Shown: one piece after another, positions 26,322-33,255 of the stretch
How positions within the stretch are numbered: position 1 is the stretch's first letter
How the letters are laid out: the number at the start of each line of letters is the position of its first letter
Assembly (NCBI RefSeq): GCF_027620315.1
Contig: NZ_JAPNNL010000051.1
Location: 1-39,797 of the forward strand
DNA: 39,797 nucleotides
Direction of reading: 5' to 3'
DNA from: Nonomuraea corallina
GTDB lineage: Bacteria; Actinomycetota; Actinomycetes; Streptosporangiales; Streptosporangiaceae
Made by a program: the position numbers and the translations under genes
The notes under the pieces: generated by a model
Database searches by the model: none
What the model saw: only the letters and a program-made list of their open reading frames with translations
What the model was told of the DNA's origin: nothing

Positions 26322-26434
26322 TCGTCGCCTTTTGTGATCCCGCGTGCGGCGCCCCTCGTGTTGCTGCCTTTCTACGCCCCTACTCGTTCGGCCGATTCCC
26401 GCAGCGCGGACGAGGCGGGATCCTGCACGGACAG

Positions 26435-26461
26435 AGGCTAGCGCCGTCCAGCCAGGGTTCG
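26435..26461 (+). repeat. 27-base imperfect direct repeat, left copy
   Basis: Bases 26435-26461 and 29886-29912 match at 23 of 27 positions (shared core CGCCGTCCAGCCA). The two copies lie in the same orientation on either side of the defence-gene remnant and IS element. The gene-free stretch 26322-26504 around it holds nothing else I recognise. Confidence 0.55.
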
Positions 26462-26504
26462 GGGGCGGTGGTTCCCCTGGTGGCGGACAGGGTGACGGGG
26501 CTGG

Positions 26505-26623
26505 ACGGGTACACGCGGAAGTTCCGGGTGGAGCGGTACATGCGCGAGGCCGAGGTCATGCAAATCTTCGAGGGGACGAACCAGATCCAGCGACTGGTGA
26601 TCAGCAGGGATCTGGCTACATAG
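26505..26623 (+). pseudogene. Second copy of the acyl-CoA dehydrogenase 3' end
   Basis: 119 bases align without gaps to 25282-25400 with about seven mismatches (94% identity), including the in-frame TAG. It encodes the terminal helix with FEGTNQIQR but has no 5' gene. The same-strand duplication brackets the toxin-antitoxin module. Some differences change residues (E to K, AKI to AEV), so it is either old or derived from a related gene of a donor rather than a fresh copy. Confidence 0.9.
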
Positions 26624-26624
26624 T

Positions 26625-27065
26625 TCAGTCCTCGGCCGTAGCGATCAACAGGTCGACCAGTCGCCAGACGTTGGACGACGGATTCTTGAGAACAGACTCT
26701 CCGAATGAGTCGATCTTGCGCGCTCTTCGCATGGCATCCCGCACGCCATGGGAGAAGTCGGAGAAGCGTGTACCGCCTTCACTCCAGGACGGGACGATCG
26801 TCTTGAGTTTTCTCTTCGCTTCGTCCGCCGACTGGAAGGGCCTGAGGCAATCTTCGTGATGCATGATCAACCATGCCTCGAAAGAAGGCGTGGAAAGACA
26901 GGCGTTGGCCGAGCTCTGCTGGATGACGGCGAGCACTTTGGCCGTCGTCATCGAGTCGAGTTAGGAAGCGCGCTCCTCTCGAGTGCCGGAACTCTTGTGC
27001 TCCAGGTCCGTCTCGGTAGTGATTTTGAACGGCTTCTTCTTCGGTCTAGGATTCCGGGGAGACAT
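26625..27065 (-). pseudogene. RloB-like defence gene, internally deleted
   Basis: The ATG at 27065 overlaps the end of the ATPase gene, as for an operon partner, and opens a Lys/Arg-rich start (MSPRNPRPKKKPFKI) that stops after 34 codons (TAA 26961-26963). The recognisable C-terminal part follows in a separate frame from 26951 to 26625: LSTPSFEAWLIMHHED, matching the conserved SNPxFExWLLLH of RloB proteins, then LVDLLIATAED. The middle of the family, including the EGxxTE-type nuclease motif, is missing. About 200 residues would be normal; only about 140 remain in two frames. I infer inactivation. Confidence 0.72.
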
Positions 27066-27409
27066 TCTCGGCCTCCCTGCGTGCCACGACGGCGGCAGCA
27101 AACAAGCTGTCGCTGATGATGGGGACCGCCCCGTAACGACCGGCTAGATACCGGCGTTCTCTGTTCTCGTCACGGCGAGGTTTGAAATCCGTCAGCGGGA
27201 ACAGTTCGGTCGCGCCGTGATCGTCCTTCTCGGTGAACCATATGGAGTCCCTTCTCAGCACCTCTTCCCCCTGGATCTTGCCGAGAAGTGTCGTGTCGTG
27301 ACTGCTGAACACCAACTGCGCGCCCTCGGTATTGACAGCGGGATCGTTGAACAGTTTGATCAGCTGTGCCGTCAGGAACGGGTGGAGGCTTGAATCCAGC
27401 TCATCCGCG
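27046..27409 (-). pseudogene. RloA/AbiL-like AAA ATPase, C-terminal fragment
   Basis: Begins at the IS end with ADELDSSLHPFLTAQLIKLF, the Walker B/D-loop region of AAA_15/AAA_21 (OLD-like) ATPases, then QLVFSSHDTTLLG with the switch His, and ends at TAG 27046. About 120 codons. It is the 3' part of the gene whose 5' part is at 29029-29758. The ABC-type signature segment expected just before Walker B is present in neither fragment. Confidence 0.82.
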
Positions 27410-27449
27410 GTGACTATTCACGTCGCGTCCTCACGTAGGGCTCTGTACG
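27410..27449 (+). repeat. Left terminal inverted repeat of the IS66-family element
   Basis: 40 bases identical to the reverse complement of 28989-29028. Its outer 12 bases, GTGACTATTCAC, are themselves a palindrome with a 4-base centre. Confidence 0.95.
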
Positions 27450-27488
27450 ACGGCGCGGGCGTGATCGCATCCATGAGATGATCTTCGG

Positions 27489-28976
27489 GTGACTTCGGCC
27501 GAGAGCGAGCAACCGTCGTACGGCGAGCTCGTGACGTTGGTCGGGGCGCTGACCGCGCGGCTGGACGCGCTGGCGGAAGAGAACACCCGGCTCAAAGCGG
27601 AGATCGCTGAGCTTCGTGCAGAGAATGCGCAGCTGTGTGAGGAGAATGCGGAGCTGCGGCGTCAGTTGGGGCGTACCTCGCGCAACTCCTCGCAGCCGCC
27701 GTCGGCTGATGGGCTGGCCAAGCCGCCGCCCCGGTCGATGCGGGGCAGGAGCGGACGTAAGGCGGGCAAGCAGCCCGGAGCGCCGGGGACGGCGTTGATG
27801 CAGGTGGCGAACCCGGCACGACGGGTGCCCCATGTCCCGGCCACGTGTCAGGGATGCGGCAGCGATCTGGCCGACGCGGCGCCGGTAGGCGAGCCGGTGA
27901 TCCGGCAGGTGTTCGATATCCCCGAGGTGAAGGTGGAGGTCACCGCGCATGAGTTGCACGCGCTGGCCTGCGGCGGCTGTGGAACGCTCACCCGCGCTTC
28001 GGCCCCGTCATTCGCCACGGCCCCGGCGGTGTACGGGCCACGAGTGTCGGCGTTGGCCGCTTATCTGTCGGCCCAGCATCACCTCCCGGTCGGCCGCATC
28101 GCCGAGATCCTCGCCGATGTGGCCGGGATCGAGGTGTCGAGCGGATGGATCAATGCCGCGGTCGCCAGGATGGCCGCCGTACTGGCCCCGGACAACGCCG
28201 CTATCGGCGATGCCATCGCCGGCGCGAGCGTCGCGCACTTCGACGAGAGCGTCACCCGTGTGGCCGGCAGGAACCACTGGCTGCATGTGGCCGCGACGCC
28301 CACGCTGACCGCGTACCACATCGATGAGCACGGGCGCGGCACCGACTCGATCATCGCGTTCGGGATCCTGCCTCGTTTCAACGGCGTGGCCGTTCACGAC
28401 GCCTACCGCTCCTACGGCGCGTTCGACAACTCCACGCACGCCTTGTGCAACGCGCACATCGTGCGCGAGGCCACCGGGATCGGCGAGTACGACGCCGTCG
28501 CCCGCGCGGATGGCTGGGCGCAGGCGCTGGTGTGGCTGCTGGGCGATGGCCATCGGTGGGTGGCCGCATGGCGGGCCAAAGGACACGATCGCCTGCCGGA
28601 CTTCAAGCGCGATGACCTGTCCCGGCGCTTCGATGACCTGGTGGAACGGGCCCTGGCAGCGCATCGGTCACGCGGCTCGGGCAAACAGAGCCCGGCCCGG
28701 AACCTGGCGCTGCGACTGCGGGATCGAAAAGCCGAGGTGCTGCGGTTCGCCGCGGACTTCACCGTCGCGTTCTCCAACAATCGCGCCGAGCAGGACATCC
28801 GCATGATCAAGGTGAAGACCAAGGTCAGCGGAGGTTTCCGCACGCTCAAGGGCGCTCAGGCCTTCCTGGCCATCCGCGGTTACATCTCCACCGTCCGCAA
28901 GAACGGCTTGCGCGCCGCCCAGGCGCTCTACGACGCGCTGCTCGGCGCCCCCTGGATGCCCGCATTCACGAACTGA
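27489..28976 (+). CDS. tnpC: IS66-family transposase
   Basis: 495 residues. N-terminal leucine-zipper-like coiled coil (about 10-60, repeating LxAExxxL), a conserved TSRNSSQPPSADG linker (63-75), a zinc-binding pair (Cys120/123 and Cys161/164), and a DDE catalytic core: Asp252 (HFDESVTR), Asp304 (VHDAYRSY) and Glu434 (NNRAEQDIRMIK), followed by the IS66 signature KVSGGFR. Complete, no frameshift; probably active or recently so. The GTG start follows a short leader inside the left end, and the stop enters the right end region. Confidence 0.95.
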   Translation: MTSAESEQPSYGELVTLVGALTARLDALAEENTRLKAEIAELRAENAQLCEENAELRRQLGRTSRNSSQPPSADGLAKPPPRSMRGRSGRKAGKQPGAPGTALMQVANPARRVPHVPATCQGCGSDLADAAPVGEPVIRQVFDIPEVKVEVTAHELHALACGGCGTLTRASAPSFATAPAVYGPRVSALAAYLSAQHHLPVGRIAEILADVAGIEVSSGWINAAVARMAAVLAPDNAAIGDAIAGASVAHFDESVTRVAGRNHWLHVAATPTLTAYHIDEHGRGTDSIIAFGILPRFNGVAVHDAYRSYGAFDNSTHALCNAHIVREATGIGEYDAVARADGWAQALVWLLGDGHRWVAAWRAKGHDRLPDFKRDDLSRRFDDLVERALAAHRSRGSGKQSPARNLALRLRDRKAEVLRFAADFTVAFSNNRAEQDIRMIKVKTKVSGGFRTLKGAQAFLAIRGYISTVRKNGLRAAQALYDALLGAPWMPAFTN

Positions 28977-28988
28977 CGTGAATAGTCA

Positions 28989-29028
28989 CGTACAGAGCCC
29001 TACGTGAGGACGCGACGTGAATAGTCAC
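28989..29028 (+). repeat. Right terminal inverted repeat of the IS66-family element
   Basis: Perfect 40-base inverted match to the left end. The interrupted ATPase frame runs into it and stops at a TAG (29000-29002). Confidence 0.95.
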
Positions 29029-29758
29029 GGGCTGTTCTCTCAAGGAATTCGGCGTCGGTCTCCTCGACGATCTCCGCAGACTCGATTCCGGTGTCCGCTG
29101 CCTGGAGGAGTTCTACCATGCGGTTCAGCAGGCCAAGACGATCGACTGAGTCCAGTGTCCTCGGTGCTGTTCGAACGTGGCGGGGGTTGCGCACCAACAC
29201 CCTCATGAACCAGTCGTAGACGGGCCTGACCAGTTCTTGCCGTGAGCGTGCGGCCACGGAAAGGAAGAGGACATTGGATTCGGTGATGTTCGCCACCTGC
29301 CTCATGGACTGCGGCGAGTGCTCTCCGTAGCTGTATTCATCGTTGCGTCGATGGAAGACTTCCCGCTTCTTTTTCAGCGGGTAGCTGTAGAGCCACTCCT
29401 CGACTACCCGTTCGTCGTTGACCGCGAATCCATAAGTGTATCTGACTCCATCAATCATCAGATCTACCACGAACAATGATGGATCTTCGCCGGCGGAGAA
29501 ATCCAAAGCGAAGGGGGAGCGAGCGATTCCGCTTCCCGGCTCGGATTCCCGCAGTGAGCCGCGGACGAGGTTCCTCATGTAGATCAAAGCGTCAAGTACG
29601 TTTGACTTTCCTGAGGCATTTGCTCCGAAAATTCCGATCACCGGTACGGCCGGGTGGCCCTGGGCAGATGCCGCCTCGGTGTCGTAGGTCGGAGTCAAGA
29701 GCAACTGTTGTTCATCACGGAGCGACCTGTGGTTCGCCACGCGGAAACTCAGCAGCAT
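29029..29758 (-). pseudogene. RloA/AbiL-like AAA ATPase, N-terminal fragment
   Basis: 243 codons from ATG 29758: LLSFRVANHRSLRDEQQLLL (typical AAA_15/21 opening), Walker A GIFGANASGKSN, Q-loop-like LIYMRNLV, and a region with YTYGFAV and EEWLYSYP conserved in this family. The frame runs into the IS end after ETDAEFLERTA. With the C-terminal piece at 27046-27409 it gives about 363 residues; members are usually about 400-440, so some 50-80 residues including the signature motif are lost. Function by family: ATPase partner of the RloB nuclease-like protein in phage defence (RloA/RloB, AbiL). Confidence 0.85.
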
Positions 29759-29784
29759 GGGCGATGTGACCTCTCTGTAGAGTG

Positions 29785-29823
29785 GGTTACAGCGGGTTCT
29801 ACGTCGAAAAATCACATGTAACC
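29785..29823. promoter_or_regulatory. Inverted repeat before the broken ATPase gene
   Basis: GGTTACA (29785-29791) and TGTAACC (29817-29823) are perfect 7-base arms separated by 25 AT-richer bases, 27-65 bases before the ATPase ATG. Suitable position for the promoter and an operator of the former defence operon. Confidence 0.45.
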
Positions 29824-30255
29824 TACGCAGTCACCCTACGCTACAGCGGCTCATCCGTCTCGGCAGGCATCCCTTCCGGATCAGGAGGCCAACGCCGTCC
29901 AGCCACGGTCCGCCATCGTGCTCGTTGCCGCGGAGCGGGCGGAAGGAGGTGAGGCGCTTGTCGAGACCCGGCGCACCCGTACCGCCAGCACGATGAGGAC
30001 GACGGGAAGGAGCGTGAGCAGCGAGCACCGCCGTGGTCAGGGCGGCGACGGCGAGCATCAGCAGGTCGTTGGCGTCTCAGGGGAGGAACCGCAGCGCCCC
30101 GCCATGGAGGTCGATCGGCCTGCCGAGAGCGACCTGGATCTCCGACTGATTTTTGTCACACTTTTCTCGACAAACCATCAATAACAGCACGATTTCGGGC
30201 ATTGCCTTCGACGAAGCTGGACCGCTACAACCCTTTCAAGTGAGTGGAGGGTTGG
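29824..30255. other. Gene-free, apparently decayed stretch
   Basis: No convincing gene on either strand. It holds the right copy of the 27-base repeat (29886-29912) and, at 29953-29975, a 23-base match with one mismatch to the antitoxin gene (25961-25983). A TTTGTC-N11-GACAAA inverted repeat in an AT-rich run (30152-30174) probably marks the promoter of the membrane-protein gene at 30256. The short matches suggest scrambled leftovers of mobile or toxin-antitoxin DNA. Confidence 0.5.
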
Positions 30256-30735
30256 ATGACGGGGATCACTGGCCGGCGCGTGGTTCGGGTGCTGGTGGCG
30301 GCTGCTGGGGGAGCGGTCGTGGCGGGGGTCGTGGTCGGGGGTGCGGCGCGGCTGTTGATGAGCCTGATCACGGTCGCGGCGGCCGAGGAGAGCACGTTCA
30401 CGTTCGCCGGCAGTCTCGGGGTCGTGCTCGTGTTCGCCGTGCTCGCTGTGCCGGCCGCGCTGACCGCGGCCGCTCCGGCGGTGGTGCGGGTGGCGGGGCG
30501 GTGGGTGACCGCGGCCGTCACCGGGTTCGGCATGGCGACCAACGGGTTCGCCGACGGCGCGGCCGTCCTGCTGGCGCCTGACGGCCGCATGTCGTACATC
30601 GCGGCCGCGGTCGTCGGGTTCGGCGCGGTGGCGGTGGCGCATGGGCAGGTCGCCCAGGTGGTCGCGCGCCGCCTGACCGGGCCGGTCGCGCGGCCCTCGG
30701 GCCAGGTCGCAGCCGCGGCGCCCGAGCCCGCCTGA
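30256..30735 (+). CDS. Small membrane protein, unknown family
   Basis: 159 residues with about four hydrophobic helices (VLVAAAGGAVVAGVVVGGAA; AGSLGVVLVFAVLAVPAAL; a weaker segment ending FADGAAVLLAP; YIAAAVVGFGAVAVAHG). A positively charged start (TGRRVVR) and a Pro/Ala-rich tail. ATG at 30256 with GGAGGG upstream. I recognise no family. It is convergent with the DHA2 exporter gene and separated from the decayed island by an AT-rich promoter-like spacer. Confidence 0.7.
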   Translation: MTGITGRRVVRVLVAAAGGAVVAGVVVGGAARLLMSLITVAAAEESTFTFAGSLGVVLVFAVLAVPAALTAAAPAVVRVAGRWVTAAVTGFGMATNGFADGAAVLLAPDGRMSYIAAAVVGFGAVAVAHGQVAQVVARRLTGPVARPSGQVAAAAPEPA

Positions 30736-30808
30736 GCCGGGCCGAGAGCCGCGTGGCGAGCGGTCCCTGCCCACCTGTCGAATGGGGCCGGAACCTGGTC
30801 GGCCGGTC

Positions 30809-32386
30809 TCAGGCCTGGTCGAGAACCGTCTCGGCGGGTGCGGGTCCGGCGACCGGTGGCTTTCTGCGGAGGGCCACCAGGGCGAGTACGGCCAGGGCCA
30901 GGGTGGCTGCTGCGCCGATGCCGGCGACGAGGTTGAGGCTTGCGGTGAACGCCTCCCGGGCGGGGGCCAGTACGGCTTCCGCCTGTGCGGGCGGAAGCCG
31001 TGCGACGGCGGTGGCCGCGGCCTCGATCGAGTCGCGGGCGGCGGAGGTCGCCTCCGGCGGGAGACCGGTGGGAAAGGCGGCGGGCACGGCCTGACGGTAG
31101 CCGGCGGCTCCGACGCTGCCCAGGACGGCCACGCCCAGGGCCAGGCCGAGCTCGGTGCTCGTTTCGGAGATGGCGGCGGCTGATCCGGCCTTCTCGGGTG
31201 GGGCGGAGCCGACGACGAGGTCGGTGCCCAGCGCCATCATCGGGCCATGGCCGACGTAGACGACGATGCCGGCGATCAGGAGGGGGAGTCCGGCTGCCTG
31301 GTCGAGCAGGGCGATCAGGAGGAAGCCGGCCGCCGATACCGCCAGGGATCCGGCGACCACGATCCGCTCGGGCAGTCGCCGTACCAGGACGGGGGCGGCC
31401 AGGGAGGTGAGGATCATGGCGACCGACGAGGGCACCAGCCACAGGCCCGCCGTGAGCGGGGACAGGCCCTCGACTCCCTGCAGGAACCGGGTGACGAACA
31501 GGTACGTGCCGCCCGTGACGGCCGGGGCCAGGAGCAGGACGAGCAGGGCGCCGATGAGGGTGCGGTTCCGGAAGAGCGTCACGTCGAGCACCGGGTCGGC
31601 GAGCCCGCGCTGCCGCCGCCAGAACACCACTCCGGCGGCGAGACCGGCCAGGACGACACCGCCGCTCAGGGCCGGGTCGCCGCCGTGGGACAGCAGCTTG
31701 ACGCCGTACACGATCGTCAGCATGGCGATCAGGGAGAGCGCGACGCTGACCAGGTCGGGCCGCCCTGCGGTGGTGTCGCGGTGCTCCGGGAGCAGCAGCG
31801 GCCCGACCGCCAGCAGGAGCGCCATCACCGGTACGGCGATCAGGAACGCCGCCCCCCAGCCGAACGATTCCAGCAGCGCCCCGCCGACCACTGGCCCCAG
31901 GGCGATTCCGCCGGACAGGCTCGCCGCCCAGATGCCGATGGCGGTCCCTCGCTGGCGTGCGTCCCGGAACATGTTGCTGATCAGCGCCAGCGTGGAGGGC
32001 ATCAGCGTCGCCCCCGCGATCCCGAGCAGCGCCCGGGCGGCGATCAGCGCCTCCGCGCTGGGAGCGTACGCGGCGGCCACCGATGCCACGCCGAACGCCC
32101 CCGCTCCCCACATCAGCAGCCTGCGTCGCCCGATCCGGTCACCCAGCGTCCCCATTGTCACGAGCAATCCGGCGATCATGAACCCGTAGATGTCGGTGAT
32201 CCATAACAGCTGCTCGCCGCTGGGTCGTAGATCGGCCGCCAAGTGCGGGACCGCGAGGTAGAGGACCGTGACGTCCATGGCCAACAGCAAGGTGGGCAGG
32301 GCCAGCATCGCGAGCCCGGCCCACTGGCGTGCCCCAGCGGCATCCGGCCGCCGACCTGTGACTTCTCGTTCAGATGGTGATGTCAT
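30809..32386 (-). CDS. DHA2-type MFS multidrug exporter (EmrB/QacA/SmvA-like)
   Basis: 525 residues, 14 predicted membrane helices. Diagnostic pieces: helix 1 with AMDVTVLYLAVPHLAADL, motif A GDRIGRRRLLMWG, and motif C LSGGIALGPVVGGALL typical of drug/proton antiporters. The last 90 residues include a periplasmic loop and a final helix. Exports cationic or hydrophobic toxic compounds by family. No dedicated regulator is adjacent; the MarR gene upstream on the same strand is 258 bases away and could be co-transcribed or act on it. Confidence 0.92.
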   Translation of the reverse strand: MTSPSEREVTGRRPDAAGARQWAGLAMLALPTLLLAMDVTVLYLAVPHLAADLRPSGEQLLWITDIYGFMIAGLLVTMGTLGDRIGRRRLLMWGAGAFGVASVAAAYAPSAEALIAARALLGIAGATLMPSTLALISNMFRDARQRGTAIGIWAASLSGGIALGPVVGGALLESFGWGAAFLIAVPVMALLLAVGPLLLPEHRDTTAGRPDLVSVALSLIAMLTIVYGVKLLSHGGDPALSGGVVLAGLAAGVVFWRRQRGLADPVLDVTLFRNRTLIGALLVLLLAPAVTGGTYLFVTRFLQGVEGLSPLTAGLWLVPSSVAMILTSLAAPVLVRRLPERIVVAGSLAVSAAGFLLIALLDQAAGLPLLIAGIVVYVGHGPMMALGTDLVVGSAPPEKAGSAAAISETSTELGLALGVAVLGSVGAAGYRQAVPAAFPTGLPPEATSAARDSIEAAATAVARLPPAQAEAVLAPAREAFTASLNLVAGIGAAATLALAVLALVALRRKPPVAGPAPAETVLDQA

Positions 32387-32644
32387 GCGGCCAAGTTAAA
32401 CGGTCGCATCGCTGTGACAGTCAAGCCGTACGCCGGAACGGGGGGACTCGAACGCCGCACCGGGGTTTCATACCCGATGGTGAGGCCGCCGACGGCCTGA
32501 ACTGGGCTTCTTCGTCAGACCGGTTTCGGCTGGCGGGGCGCCGAGGAGCTGATCTGGGGGTGCGTACCCTCCGTACAACTGAGAGAGCGTCGGAAGACGC
32601 CACTTCTCAGTTGGCTCTCAGTACGGTCGCGGCCTGGGCCGGGC
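32387..32644 (-). terminator. Spacer with hairpin downstream of the MarR gene
   Basis: 258 bases without a gene. A two-part hairpin at 32579-32610 (outer CTGAGA/TCTCAG, inner GCGTC-GGAA-GACGC) lies 35 bases past the MarR stop and may end its transcript; there is no clear T-tract. The remainder contains the promoter of the exporter gene; GTTAAA/AACGGT-like AT content appears only next to the exporter ATG. Confidence 0.4.
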
Positions 32645-33112
32645 TCAGAGCCGGGTGGCGAGGTCGTTGAGTGTGTTGGTGGCGCGGTGCAGCCAGTCGG
32701 CGATGACCTTCAGCTCGGTCTCCGTGTAGCGCTCGTGCATGGCCGTCATGGCCTGGGCGATGCCGAGCTGGTCGCCGGTGGCGGGGCCGGGCTCGGGGAT
32801 GGCGGCGGGGCGGACGATCACTTTGCGCCGGTCGTCGGGGTGGCGGTCGCGGACGACGAGGCCGCGGGACTCCAGCCGGTCGATGAGGACGGTGACCGAT
32901 CCGGTGGCGAGCCTCAGCCACTGGGCGATCTCGCCCGGGGTCATGGGGCCCTGGATGCGCACCAGTGCGTACGCCTGGAAGTCGGTGGGGTTGAGGTCGA
33001 GGCCCAGCGACATGGTGTGGAGCAACCGGACGAGACCTGTCGCGAGTCGCTGTCCGTCCGTCTGGATGTCCAGGTAGAGGCGCTCGCGGGATCCGGCGCG
33101 CGAGGTGTCCAT
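32645..33112 (-). CDS. MarR-family transcriptional regulator
   Basis: 155 residues. Winged helix with MTPGEIAQWLRLATGSVTVLIDRLESRGLVVRDRHPDDRRKVIVR, the wing bearing the MarR D-x-R-x3 arginines. ATG 33112 has GGGAG four bases upstream; a longer frame to 33205 would read into the operator region. Divergent from the MMPL exporter, with which it shares a short AT-rich palindromic spacer, so it probably represses that exporter and itself in response to a small molecule. Confidence 0.9.
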   Translation of the reverse strand: MDTSRAGSRERLYLDIQTDGQRLATGLVRLLHTMSLGLDLNPTDFQAYALVRIQGPMTPGEIAQWLRLATGSVTVLIDRLESRGLVVRDRHPDDRRKVIVRPAAIPEPGPATGDQLGIAQAMTAMHERYTETELKVIADWLHRATNTLNDLATRL

Positions 33113-33210
33113 CTGTCTCCCTACCGACCGGCGGTTTCGTCGCAATTCTAGGGGCAGCTCCCGGCTTCTCCAGGGGGGTGGGTGCGCGGTCTTCGTCTCC
33201 ATCATATATC

Positions 33211-33238
33211 TTGATTTTCGAGAAGCTCGATTTTCTAG
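33211..33238. promoter_or_regulatory. Operator candidate between MarR and MMPL genes
   Basis: Two direct copies of TYGATTTTCKAG (33211-33222 and 33227-33238, 16-base period), and across their junction the inverted repeat TCGAG-AAG-CTCGA (33218-33230). This is the only AT-rich DNA in the spacer, 18-45 bases before the MMPL ATG, and an obvious MarR binding region. Confidence 0.65.
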
Positions 33239-33255
33239 CTATCGGGAGCCGAAGG

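Larger units (their letters stand above)
27410..29028 (+). mobile_element. IS66-family insertion sequence (single-ORF, ISBst12-like)
   Basis: 1619 bp bounded by perfect 40-bp terminal inverted repeats (27410-27449 and 28989-29028) that begin GTGACTATTCACG. One transposase gene fills it; the accessory tnpA/tnpB of full IS66 elements are absent, as in the short ISBst12 subgroup. The right end also carries a second GACGTGAATAGTCAC (28975-28989) overlapping the transposase stop. I find no 8-bp target duplication (left flank CATCCGCG, right flank GGCTGTTC), consistent with a deletion in the interrupted ATPase gene. Confidence 0.93.

Noticed and set aside
26625..26951. Reading the RloB C-terminal part as an intact 108-residue gene
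   Set aside because: The ATG falls inside what is normally the middle of the family, there is no RBS, and a matching N-terminal start overlaps the ATPase gene upstream.
32436..32480. tRNA-like sequence on the minus strand (TTCGAGTCC T-loop motif and a GGGTATGAAACCC loop)
   Set aside because: The T-stem does not pair (CGGCG against CCCCC), no acceptor stem of seven pairs can be closed and the anticodon loop geometry is wrong. Probably chance or a very old relic.
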